Program-made: the position numbers and the translations under genes
The notes under the pieces: generated by a model
Seen by the model: only the letters and a program-made list of their open reading frames with translations
What the model was told of the DNA's origin: nothing
The model's database searches: none
Shown here: one piece after another, positions 19,521 through 28,152 of the stretch
Layout of the letters: every line of letters starts with the position of its first letter
Position numbering within the stretch: position 1 is the stretch's first letter
Source of the DNA: Ichthyophonus hoferi
Taxonomy: Eukaryota; Opisthokonta; Ichthyosporea; Ichthyophonida; Ichthyophonidae
Length of the DNA stretch: 28,152 nucleotides
Direction: 5' to 3'
NCBI GenBank assembly: GCA_002751075.1
Contig: NAOQ01000789.1
Span: forward strand, 1-28,152

Positions 19521-21824
19521 AGGTGTAGGTGCAGGTGTGTGTATGTATGTGATGTGTATGTGCATGTATATATATGTGTGTTTATGTAATTATGTGTATT
19601 TGTTGATGTTATGTATGTGTATATGTACCTGTATGTGCGTTTATGTGGATGGGTGTGTGTATATGTGGGTGTAGGTGTGTGCATGAATGTGTAAGTTTGT
19701 GTGTTTACGTATATATATATGTGTGTATATATGTGTATGTGTGTATTTATGTATATATATGTGTATATGTATGTGTATGTATATGTATGTTTATATATAT
19801 ATATGTATATGTGTGTGTTTGCATGTATGTATGTGTATATTTATGTGCATGTGTGCGTATGTGTGTATCTGTATATATGTAGGTGTGTAAGTGCATGTGT
19901 GTGTATATATGTAGGTGTGTATTTATGTAGTTGTGCATTTGTAAGTGTGTGTCTCTGTGTGTGTCTCTGTGTATATACATATATGTATTATGTATTTATA
20001 TTTATAGGTATACATATACGTAGTCTCTTATTATGTAATGAGTTAATTAGTCCTAATTTGGCCAACTCTATTGCTAAGTTGATAATTTTAATACGTACTA
20101 TCATACCATACATACCATCATACAAAGTACCATACATATTATCATATGTAACATCAATTAAAAATTAATTATAATTGTAAAATTATTTTGATTTTGATTT
20201 TTCTGTCTTATTGGGGCATATTATGGATATGTGAGGTCTATTCCATTTTTTATGTGAGGTAACTAATTGTTTTGCTGTTAGCATAAAATATTAATTAAAA
20301 ATCTTAATTATTTTAATTAGGAATTCTCTGATCTATTGGAGAACCCTCTGCCTTACTTTACTAATTTGACAACAAACGACGACAATATATTTTTATGGAC
20401 TGGACTGTTAGTGCCGGTAGGTAAAATGATGAATATTGTATTATAGTATAGCATAGTATAGTGTAGTCTAGTATATTTTATTATATTATTTTATAGTGTG
20501 GTATAGTATAGTCTAGTATAGTCTAGTCTAGTATAGTATAATATAGTGTGATATAGTATAATATAATATACAGCATATTAGGATATAATATGATATGCTA
20601 TGATGTAAGTGTAGGTTGACATGAAATAGGAACTTCAGCCTACTACAACAATAACATTTCATATATACTATATATAAAATTATTATATTGTTTCCCTAAA
20701 GCAGAGATTTGATAAATCCCCCCATCCTTGCATAGACAAACCCTCCCTATAACAAGGGGGCATACAAATTTACAGTGGAGTTTCCTGAAAAATATCCATT
20801 TAAGGCACCCAAGGTATGTGTTGGTGCATGTATAATACGTCACAATGACTGTGCAATTAATTATTTGTATTAGAATATAAAATGCATTATATTTATTTAT
20901 TTTCTGCTATTTTCTGCTATTATATGCGATTAATCACTATTGGGTATTATTTAGTTAGTATGTATGATATTAGTAGACATTATCTATCAAACCTACGTAG
21001 TAATAATTCAGATTGGGATTACTTCCTACATACTAGATTATATTGGGTATGCAGTTTGATCCGAATTTAGTCTCACAGCATCACATGTGTTTAGAATAGT
21101 ATAAATTAACTACTGTGTGGTTGAGACGGGGCTTCTAGTTTTGTTTATACTATATTCCGCCACCTGATATGTGTCTTTGTCAGGGTAATGAGTCAAGATA
21201 AAGAGAGGGAATATCATGTTTACTCTATGTTGTACCGTTTCAACCATATTTGTGTATATATAGAAATATACTTGTAATGATGTGATGTAATACTAAAACC
21301 ATATATGGTAGGTGATATTCCAAACTAGGATGTATCATCCTAATATAGATCAAGATGGCAATATCTGCATGGGAATCCTGAAATCTGATTCGTGGAAGCC
21401 AGCCACTAAGGTGGTGCAAAGTATGTATGATATGATATGATATGATGTATAGATACTTGTAGTGTAGTGTTATGTATTATAAATGGTTGTGGTATGGTAC
21501 CATTCCTATGAGTGTAAACAATATATATTTATGTCGAATATCATACAATTTTACATATGTATGTTCCAACTTATTCTTTCTCTCTTTCTCCCTCTCTCTC
21601 TCTCTCACTCCCACTTCCACTCCCACTCCCTCTTCCTCTCTCACTCCCTATCCCTCTCCCCTACAGTACTTGAAGTCCTCGCTAATATTATTGACGAGCC
21701 TAATATCAACGACCCATTGGACACCGATATAGCTAACCTATATACAGCCGATCACAAGAGATTCCTGATCAACTGTGAAGATCATATCAAACGATACGCT
21801 CTGAAAAGGCCTAGTCACAGCTAA
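19313..21824 (+). CDS. UBE2L3/UbcH7-class ubiquitin-conjugating enzyme E2, five exons
   Basis: Exons are 19313-19339, 20321-20416, 20736-20813, 21312-21420 and 21667-21824, all with GT-AG borders. Together they give 155 residues against 154 in human UbcH7. Exon 1 encodes only MSAIRRIHR, aligning with MAASRRLMK of UbcH7. The rest has the UBC fold: [47 protein letters not shown] and a C-terminal KRP. The active-site Cys is residue 86 (codon 21366-21368). Phe63 and Lys96-Pro97, which contact HECT and RING/RBR E3 surfaces in UbcH7, are at the same numbers. It would accept ubiquitin from E1 and pass it to an E3. Two UbcH7 residues linked to its Cys-only reactivity, Pro88 and His119, are Gly and Asp here, and Asp119 matches Asp117 of UbcH5. 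Introns are filled with a GT/TATG microsatellite, a TATAG tract, a family-1 repeat and a CT tract. Confidence 0.92.
19345..19985. repeat. Large TG/TATG/TA microsatellite in intron 1 of the E2 gene
   Basis: About 640 bases of TGTG, TATG and TA words, including a pure (TA)n run near 19483-19512. All long open frames here (Cys/Val/Tyr- or Thr/His-rich) are repeat artefacts. Confidence 0.9.
19986..20320 (+). other. Remainder of E2 intron 1
   Basis: AT-rich intron sequence ending in the acceptor TTTTAATTAG at 20320. No other feature was recognised. Confidence 0.6.
20437..20595. repeat. Pentamer microsatellite, (TAGTA)n-like, in E2 intron 2
   Basis: Imperfect TATAG/TAGTC/TAGTA pentamers. On the opposite strand the word is the TACTA seen at 4735-4910. 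Confidence 0.8.
20819..21254 (+). repeat. Dispersed repeat family 1, longest copy, filling E2 intron 3
   Basis: The copy starts TGTTGGTGCATGTATAATAC five bases after the exon border and ends TTTCAACC near 21254, so it makes up about 88% of the 498-base intron (20814-21311). It has a CTATCAAACCTACGTAGTAA-type block, a GATCCGAATTTAGTCTCACAG-type block, GCATCACATGTGTTTAGAA, a GGTTGAGACGGGGCTTCTAG block and a CACCTGATATGTGTC block. The ends TGTTG...CAAC(A) would suit a solo LTR or a short inverted-repeat element. No clear target duplication was seen. Confidence 0.7.
21572..21665 (+). repeat. CT-rich simple repeat forming the acceptor tract of E2 intron 4
   Basis: CTCTCTCTCT and CCACTCC runs lead into the acceptor CCCCTACAG at 21666. 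They act as a very long polypyrimidine tract. A short TATGA repeat also lies at 21428-21446. Confidence 0.75.
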
Positions 21825-21891
21825 TTATCCAATTCCTAGATCTCGATTGGCTCTTAGATTGGCCTATTTGGTAATTTGTAATTACTGGATC

Positions 21892-21897
21892 ATTAAA
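21892..21897 (+). promoter_or_regulatory. Candidate poly(A) signal of the E2 gene
   Basis: ATTAAA, 68 bases after the stop. A canonical AATAAA lies further down at 22228-22233, inside the degenerate tandem copies. Confidence 0.4.
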
Positions 21898-21899
21898 CC

Positions 21900-22390
21900 A
21901 AATATAGCTAACCTATATATATGGCTAATCTTAAGAGTTGTTTTGACCAATCATCAACTAGGATCTTGCTAAATGATACTTTGTGAAGAGGCCTAGTCAA
22001 TGCTAATTGGATAATTCCTAGATCTAGATTAGCATATTGTTAGTCTATAGTGACTGACTGGACTAGTGATTTATTTGATAACTTGTAATTAAGTATTCAT
22101 TGGATCAAATATAGCCAATCTGTAAATGAGCGTTAGTGTTAGCTATAAAAAAAACTAGTCAATGTTGATTGGGTGCTTTCTGGCTCTTTCCTAGTCTATT
22201 GGTTGGTGATCGATTAATTTAGTTACTAATAAAAATATAACTAAAAAACTAACCTCTTCACAATTGTAAATACTAGCCTACTGCCAATTAGTTAATAATT
22301 ATATAATGATTCAATTGGTTAACTGGACTATTAATAATGATTAGTTAATTGATAGTTTATTAGCCTAAATATAGCTAATTAGACAGCGTC
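21900..22390 (+). repeat. Degenerate tandem copies of the E2 last exon and 3' UTR
   Basis: The last-exon words ATATAGCTAACCTATATA (21728 on), AAAGGCCTAGTCA...GCTAATT (around the stop) and AATTCCTAGATCTCGATT (21831 on) recur about 175-195 bases later. The recurring forms are ATATAGCTAACCTATATA at 21902, AGAGGCCTAGTCAATGCTAA near 21989 and AATTCCTAGATCTAGATT near 22013. A weaker third copy starts at about 22110 (ATATAGCCAATCTGT, ACTAGTCAATGTTGATTGG), and a start-like fragment (ATATAGCTAATTAGA) lies near 22374. The copies no longer encode the protein tail. They look like old reiterations of the gene's 3' end. Confidence 0.75.
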
Positions 22391-22517
22391 TATACAAGTG
22401 CTAGTTGTCGTGTAGTTATATACCCGGAGATTATATATATATAAGAACATATAATAAAATAATATATATATATGCTATGCTAGCCTACTATAGGTCTCTA
22501 AACCCAGTTTTAGTTTT

Positions 22518-22850
22518 TGTTGAAGCATTAAAAATATAGGGTAAACATAATATACCCTATATTTATCTTGAGCTGTTACCCTGACAATGACGAATGTCAG
22601 GTGGCGAGCTATAATGTAGACAAAATCAGGTATCCCGTTTCAACCACACAGTAGTTAATTTATACCATTCTAAACACGTGATGCAATGAGACTGAATTCG
22701 GATCAATCTGAATCACTACCACGTAGGTTTGATAGATATTTTCTCTATTATTGTTACATGTTAGCTAATTAAATTGGATATATTTTATATACCAATACAA
22801 TTGAACAATTAATTAGAGAGCCATTATAACATATTACACATGTTCTAGCA
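22518..22850 (-). repeat. Dispersed repeat family 1 copy, minus strand
   Basis: It matches the copies at 7176-7535 and 20819-21254, with the terminal hairpin AGGGTAAACATAATATACCCT (AGGGTA/TACCCT arms) near 22540-22560. Internal blocks are ACGTAGGTTTGATAGATA and ATGAGACTGAATTCGGATC-type. The ends are TGTTGAAG on the left and CTAGCA on the right. Confidence 0.7.
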
Positions 22851-22984
22851 ATACTAATAGGTATAAAATATCCAATAGGAAACGTATTTTAAAGTGTATC
22901 TAAAAGCGTAATCACATCATTATTTATAGTCTATGAGGAATAGTATAATACGATATAGTATAGTATTGGTAAGCAGCAGGGTAT

Positions 22985-23200
22985 AACAAAAACACGAGTA
23001 CTGATACCTGTACGACAAGATGTGTGTACCCAATAACATTCATTACATTACTGAGCATTTCTACTACATTCAAAAGGCTGTGAGTGAAAACAAGATCTAA
23101 GTTAGATGCATTCCCTCTAAGCACCAGGTTGCATATAGTCTGATCAATCCCTTTGGTCACAGACTTTTTCAAATGGTTGAGAAATTTATAGGGGGATCTT
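22985..23200 (-). mobile_element. LINE endonuclease (EEP) fragment
   Basis: The minus strand reads KFLNHLKKSVTKGIDQ, then LVLRGNASNLDLVFTHS, then NVVEMLSNVMNVIGYTHLVV. This follows the end of the apurinic-type endonuclease of non-LTR elements (FL..L.....Q.V..PTRG.N.LDLVFTN....V.......G.SDH..V). Only this piece is seen. The catalytic SDH has become YTH and the reverse transcriptase is not found nearby. It is an old, 5'- and 3'-truncated remnant. Confidence 0.55.
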
Positions 23201-23870
23201 CCCCAAATAAGTTAACAAGCCACTGTTTTTGAGTTACCAGCATTTCTTTCTTATTTTGGCTCTATATATTGCTTCAGCCAATAGGACAATATTGAAAGTC
23301 TCTCAACTCAAAAAACATGTGGTACTGCAAACTAGCTAATTAACGATATGGCAGTCAGCTGCAGATTATTCCAGTAACCCTGAGAGTATCGTGTTAATTA
23401 TATTAATAGATTAAGTATCATGAATAAGAGAGTATTCGTATTGGATTAGAACCAATCAGAATTTATATTAAGTTTAACATCTCTTGTGACCAATCGATGG
23501 TCGTTTATATTGGTAATCTTGGTAAAGATTATCAATTAATAGAGTAAATAGCATGGCTCCAGTTTATGTTGAGGTGGTGTAGTATATCTTGTTGTGTTCT
23601 GACCTTTGATTTGAATTATTCTTGGTGTTAGCGATTTTTCCACAGGATTATTGGCTCTAGTTAAGTGTTGAGGTGTCGTAATATATCCTGTTGCAAATTG
23701 TTTTTCAATGAATTAGGCATTTTACAAGATCATTGATATTAGATTAGCCCATTGACTACATATAAATAAGCGTAAAAAAGACTAAAACGAAATAACTAAC
23801 TGCCTACAACTGGTCAACATAACATGGGTAACGAGGATAGCGAGGATAGCAAGGAGAGAGAGAAATTAAA
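23201..23870. other. No gene recognised
   Basis: AT-rich with moderate complexity. No exon, repeat partner or RNA was recognised. A short Glu/Asp/Lys-rich frame at 23824-23871 is not called. Confidence 0.4.
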
Positions 23871-24263
23871 ATGATTGTTCTTCGCCTGTTGGTTTTATTT
23901 TTTGCCTCTTTCCCCGCCGTGTGTGCTTCACCTTTGTCTACGCTGCCCGAAGCTGCGGGAAAACAAGTTTTTTTGTGTGAGCCTATGAGCAGTTACTGCT
24001 CCAAGGCTGCTTGCCTCAAAATAGGTTTGGATGAGTGTGCGAGATTATCAATTTTAAAAGTCAGTTTTTCTGTCTTGGTTTCTTTAAAAGGAAACACGGT
24101 TACTCTGAGGCGTTTTACAGATTGGCCATTGTCAAGTACCAAAGAAGCTTTTACCGGCCAGCTAGACCAATGCTTCGGTCCTGTTTCTACGTACTTCTAC
24201 TTTATAACAAAAGTATACGCAAGTCTAATATTGCTCTTGGAGGAAATGGGATTGAGGAGTTGA
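23871..24263 (+). mobile_element. Coding-like remnant, probably internal part of an LTR element
   Basis: A 130-codon open frame is clearly more GC-rich than its surroundings. It starts with a hydrophobic N-terminus resembling a signal peptide (residues 1-19) and has Cys at 36, 43, 48, 56 and 101. No family was recognised. It runs directly into a purine tract (24239-24259) and an LTR-like repeat (24264-24615), and the end of the region has weak similarity to the end of the internal part of the 480-1875 element. It is therefore best read as a fossil of retroelement internal sequence. A first exon of a secreted host protein is the alternative. Confidence in either is low. Confidence 0.35.
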
Positions 24264-24615
24264 TAGTGTCTTTGATCTGGGCATTTAATATTATTACATA
24301 TAGTTGATGCAATCTTTCGGTGTTAAATGCCAATTAAAGATAATCCATCAAAATTGAACCAGTCAATGACGGAGGTCCAGAGACTATAATTATCTTTTTC
24401 AGATCATCTATTTTTAGGTTCATATAACTCCTGGTTTAGTACCTTGCCTAATTCAAGTTCTGGTCACTTGTTAAATATTAAAAATGTGTCTACATTATCA
24501 GTTCTGCGTGTATGCAAAGGGATATGTTTAAAAGCCCCTTAGTTTGGTATTCCCTCTTCGTCTAAACGAGTATATAGGTCACAGGAGCGCTACTGATTAC
24601 TTTTTCTTTTCAACA
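24264..24615 (+). repeat. LTR related to 480-903, opposite orientation
   Basis: It matches the reverse complement of 480-903 in order: CATTTAATAYTATT, GATAATCCATCAAAATTGAA with CCAGTCAATG, GTGTATGCAAAGGGA, CCTTAGTTTGGTATTC-like and CACAGGAGCGC blocks. It ends TTTTCAACA (24607-24615). A purine tract precedes it, so it would be a 3' LTR; the 5' partner was not found. Old fossil. Confidence 0.65.
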
Positions 24616-24773
24616 AGAAGCAAGAAAAGTTATTCTGCCTGGCTGGGCAACAGTGTCAAGACAATCAAAAACATTTGTTTGGATTATCATCGTATCATAT
24701 AGCAGAACTGATAGCGAATTTACTGTCAACTCCTCCCCCTAGTGGCACAGCAAAAACTTGTATTGAAAATGTT

Positions 24774-25440
24774 TGTTAGATATACAAAAGTTATAACGAC
24801 ATTATTAGAAGTCACCATTTCTTTATAGAATGTATGTAGAGTTTTATACCCCCTCCCCACCCTCAAGGGCTGTTGCAAATGTCTGTGACGAGAGCCTTTA
24901 TTATGGACTTTTGTTTCTTTTATACTCTTTTCTTATCATATATTGACTCTGGCTTTGCTATCTTGTTGGCGTAACTTAGAGTTGTTCCATTAACAAATCT
25001 ATCAGGTTGGAAGATATGCGCAATTAATCAATCCTATGCCACTTAAATTTTAAGTACTTACGATTTAAAGGTACAATCGCGATTAATGATCTTCAAACAC
25101 TCCCCCATTGGCTTGAGCGTCAGAGAGAGCCAAAAGAAAAAAAAAAGATTGTTAATCTTGATTGCTACTCATTATGTGGGCAATTTGTGTTGTGTTGTCT
25201 ATACAACATAATTGCTTTGTTGTAGGCTTGTTCCTTACTGAATAAACTAGATAATTCCTGATGACCTTCAAAAATGGCAAACTGTATGTTGAATGTTCCT
25301 GCTCGCTCTTGCTCTGGATCTATTGTAGGCGTCTGGCGGCTGGCGGCGGAAGTAATATTGGGTATTGCCCAGTTGTGTTTAATTTGGTGTCACTTTGAAG
25401 TTGGAAATGTTTATCGTTAAAAAGCAGATTTCCGTAGAGG
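24774..25440 (-). mobile_element. LTR element remnant: 3' LTR (24774-25099) plus part of the internal region
   Basis: On the minus strand, 25440-25235 share sequence with the internal part of the 480-1875 element. A purine-rich tract (AATGGGGGAG, 25100-25109) is followed by TGTTTGAAGATC, an LTR-like start. The LTR would end near 24774 with TCTAACA and contains a TATAAAA box preceded by G-rich sequence (near 24845-24860). Its LTR differs from that of the 480-1875 element although the internal part is related. The 5' part of the element is missing or replaced by the microsatellite beyond 25490. Broken fossil; limits are approximate. Confidence 0.5.
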
Positions 25441-25496
25441 TCAATGATTCAAAGGAAAGGGAGATATGCTACCTCTCTGGGGCAGTGGAAGTGTGA

Positions 25497-25808
25497 ATAG
25501 TATGGTGTAGTATGGTATAGTATGATATAGTATGGTATAGTATAGTATAGTATGATATAGTATGGTATGATATAGTATGATACGGTGTAATATAGTATAG
25601 TATAGTATGGCATGGTATACTATGATATGATATGGTATGTTGTGGTATGGTATGGTAAGGCATAGTATAGTATAGTATAGTATAGTATGGTATGGTATGG
25701 TAAGATATGGTGTAGTATAATATGGTAGAGTACGATATAGTATGGTATAGTATAGTATAGTATGGCATGGTATAGTATAGTAGAATATCTTATAGTATAA
25801 TATGTATA
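25497..25808. repeat. Pentamer microsatellite, (TATGG/TATAG/TATGA)n
   Basis: About 310 bases with a 5-bp period: TATAG, TATGG, TATGA and TAAGG units in mixed order. All Tyr/Ile/His-rich open frames on the minus strand here are repeat artefacts. Confidence 0.9.
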
Positions 25809-26887
25809 CAAAGAAGTATAAACCTATGCGTATACTAAACAAGTCAAAATGCTTGTGCGCCAAAGTAAAAAAAAAGTAAACACTGCTTGTATGTATATAG
25901 AAAATATAATTATATATATAATAAATAAATATGTCTATGAATAAAAATTATACAATATAATATTTTTTTTCTATATAAAATAAAAAAGTAAACCTATTAT
26001 TTTTAAGACAACATATAATATAATAAGATATTTCATTAACTGTTAGGTGTAAATGTGTAATATGCTAAGATATGTTTATAGGTATAATATATATACACAT
26101 ATAATATGATGAAAATTTCTATATGAAATGAAGAAGTGAACATATTATTATAATAATACATAATAATACAACAAAATTTATTATTAAAAAATAATAAGGA
26201 AAAATATTTGGACAAAAGCAAATGAATTGCGGAGGTAGTGTTCATTAGCCGAATTGACTCTGATATTGGAACCAGACCAGCTGACTGGGCATTTGGCACC
26301 TATTTGAATGACATCTGTTCAACTTTGCTGCACTACAGTTGCATAGCATTTTTTATTACGATTCTCCTCATAGATGCCTATATATGTGAATTTGTTTATT
26401 GTAGTATTTTAGCACCGGTTGTCATACGCAATACTGCAAATTAAAATTGTAGTTGTTCTAGAGTATTCATTTAGTTTGTATGATAATTGTTTTTCTCCCT
26501 AAACGAAAACATAACTGTAAATCAAAATGCACTGACAAGCAATCTTACCACATTAGGAATTTTTTTCTTATTAGCTCAAGGTTGCACCTTAGGGACAAAG
26601 CAATAAGATATGTGGTTTTTACGTATCATATACTCTTTAGTCTGGGAAGCATTGGTGCACCAGAAGCTATAAGTTAGCTTAAAAATGAGCGTATATTTCA
26701 CTTGTTCTTAGTTCTGTCATTAAACAACTTAAACGTCCTACTTGTTTAAATAAGAGAATATTTTTAGAACATAATTTTATATCTATTACTTAAAGATATA
26801 TTCCAACATATCTGCTAAAATACAAAAAACCAGACAGAAGATATTAAAGATGGCATTAGTTATTCTGTATTATTGGTAAAGCTAATA
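25809..26887. other. AT-rich DNA, no gene recognised
   Basis: Short open frames at 26238-26444 (plus), 26036-26299 (minus) and 26480-26677 (plus) show no recognisable domain, no supporting splice sites and no codon bias. They are not called. Confidence 0.4.
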
Positions 26888-27225
26888 TGGATCCATTGGT
26901 TTGTGTAAGTGAACGTCTAATTAATCTCGAAATTAGTCTAAATGGGTTTTAAAAAATTATATGTCTGTATTTCATTCATATATTTCTTATAAACCATTTC
27001 CTCATCAGTGAGGGTATTCATCAGCACTTCTCTAATAGATTGTTGTTTAATACCAACAGCTTATTGATTCATGGTGACTGATTCTAGTATTAAACGATTA
27101 CAAAAGTTGCTAGATCTGGAATCGACCTCTGGTTATTTGAATGATAATAGTGAGATTAATTTATTGGCCAAGGTCATAGTTGACTAAATATAATTTTGAT
27201 TCAAGTGTTGACATAATTGGATCAG
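26888..27225 (-). repeat. Dispersed repeat family 2, copy 2 (inverted relative to 2340-2667)
   Basis: The reverse complement matches 2340-2667 in order: GATCCAATTATGTCAACAC, a GTCAACTATGACCTTGGCCA block, a TCAGTCACCATGAATCAATA block, an ACCCTCACTGATGAGG block and TTACACAAACCAATGG. Confidence 0.65.
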
Positions 27226-27261
27226 TGACTATCATCCTTACACCTAACCTTACTACAACCT

Positions 27262-27360
27262 CTTATTATTGTCAACCATCTGTCAAATGTCATTGTCAGG
27301 ATAATGACTTGACATAAAGGCAGGGTATATTATGTTTACCCTATGTTTTACCATTTTAAA
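27262..27360 (+). repeat. Dispersed repeat family 1, 3' fragment
   Basis: Carries ATGTCATTGTCAGGATAATG, a GACTTGACATAAAGGCAGGG block and the terminal hairpin AGGGTATATTATGTTTACCCT. Only the right quarter of the family is recognised. Confidence 0.6.
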
Positions 27361-28039
27361 AGAATTGGCGTTTATTGGAACCTCATGAGTGGATGATTAT
27401 AAGTGCAAATTATGATCAATTAATTAAAAAATCAATTAGGTAATTATATGACAATAAATTAAGCATTTCGATTGGCTAACTGTCCAGAAATAATATAATA
27501 GTATTTTATAATGGCAATAGCCTTAATAGTATTTTGTAATAACAGTAGCTATAGTAGTATATTATAATAGCAACAACTCTAATAACATATAATTATAATA
27601 ACAGTATAACATAATAACAATAACTATAATTGTATATTTTTAAGTTTAGTGACTGTGAAAAAGAATAACTTTATGACAATATATATATTATATTGTAGTA
27701 AATAAATAGATAGATGCACGTCAAGTTGCAACACAACAAGCGGTTCATAATAAGAGCTAATTAAAAATTAACAGGTAACCCAATTAAAGTTAATTCAAAA
27801 TTAATAGATAGCCAACAATGTTGTAATGAGGATTGATTAACTGGTGCTATAAAAGATTACTATTACAGCCAATTTCCTAATTAAAAGCATTAATTGCTCC
27901 CAAGGCTCACCTACGTAGACTAGGCCAATATTATATTTAAACTACTTTGATTAATTAGACAACAATTTATGAGTTAATAAAACACATACCAAGCATAATT
28001 TGGCTTGGGCTTATATATACTGTGTCCAAAATATTTTAT
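27361..28039. other. AT-rich DNA, no gene recognised
   Basis: Contains TAATAGTAT/ATAATAGCAA words at 27490-27620 (weak repeat) and several TTAATTAA-like words. Nothing coding was recognised. Confidence 0.4.
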
Positions 28040-28152
28040 GACTGCTCTGATTAACACATCCCACACTATGGGCCGTAAGAAGTTTGCTATATCATTCCGT
28101 ACCTAGATTCAACAAAATTCTAATAACAAGCGCATCAAGGCGGCGATTGGTT
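28040..28152 (+). repeat. Dispersed repeat family 3, copy 2 (runs off the window)
   Basis: Matches 15430-15560 in the same orientation, with CACATCCCACACTATGGGCC, an ATTCAACAAAAT-like block and TAATAACAAGC...GATTGGTT. It continues past the window end. Confidence 0.55.

Noticed and set aside
19344-20168. Several overlapping open frames of 67-155 codons on both strands
   Set aside because: They are translations of the TG/TATG microsatellite in E2 intron 1, with Cys/Val/Tyr or Thr/His runs and no domain.
25441-25863. Tyr/Ile/His-rich open frames on the minus strand
   Set aside because: They follow the 5-bp-period microsatellite, which has no stop in several frames; this is not a gene.
26238-26444. 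68-codon plus-strand frame with a hydrophobic stretch
   Set aside because: No recognised family, no splice context and a competing minus-strand frame; chance is likely.
1-28152. tRNA, rRNA, snRNA or CRISPR arrays
   Set aside because: No T-loop/B-box pairs, snRNA signatures or spaced identical repeats with unique spacers were seen on either strand; a covariance-model search could not be run.

Overview
The window is AT-rich eukaryotic nuclear DNA with spliceosomal GT-AG introns, AATAAA-type poly(A) signals, abundant microsatellites and many old dispersed repeats. Three protein genes can be supported in 28 kb: (1) an AP2-like two-domain protein on the minus strand (3539-4666); (2) the ribosomal protein eS10/RPS10 gene on the minus strand (four coding exons, 8385-9670, with a probable noncoding first exon near 10336-10362); (3) a UBE2L3/UbcH7-class ubiquitin-conjugating enzyme on the plus strand (five exons, 19313-21824). 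The animal-style eS10 tail (RG-rich, ending ...PTEQQ), the UbcH7-like E2 with the same residue numbering as UbcH7, and an initiator-tRNA-Met-type primer site in an LTR element point to an opisthokont, probably a holozoan (an early-branching animal or a unicellular relative). This is inference and the species was not identified.

Layout: 1-480 nothing recognised; 480-1875 a short old LTR element on the minus strand with 5-bp flanking duplications; 2340-2667 dispersed repeat family 2; 2905-3540 a tandem array made from the 3' end of the AP2-like gene; 3539-4666 the AP2-like gene; 4735-4910 a pentamer microsatellite; 4911-8300 gene-poor DNA with a striking inverted repeat and phased motif (6547-6755) and a repeat-family-1 copy (7176-7535); 8302-10362 RPS10; 10440-16490 gene-poor DNA with repeat-family-1 copies and microsatellites; 16496-17384 a dead Tc1-like DD34E transposase; 18105-18403 another family-1 copy; 18690-19310 the duplicated upstream region of the E2 gene; 19313-21824 the E2 gene; 21900-22390 degenerate tandem copies of its last exon; 22518-22850 a family-1 copy; 22985-23200 a LINE endonuclease fragment; 23870-25440 LTR-element remnants; 25497-25808 a pentamer microsatellite; 26888-27225 family 2 in inverted orientation; the rest has no recognised gene.

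The most unusual observation is that two unrelated genes, AP2-like and E2, are each followed by degenerate tandem copies of their own 3' end (last coding bases, stop codon and 3' UTR), with periods of about 165 bp and 175-200 bp. The genes do not form an obvious pathway. RPS10 serves translation, the E2 serves ubiquitin transfer, and the AP2-like protein has a mitochondrial-type N-terminus. No tRNA, rRNA or CRISPR feature was found.
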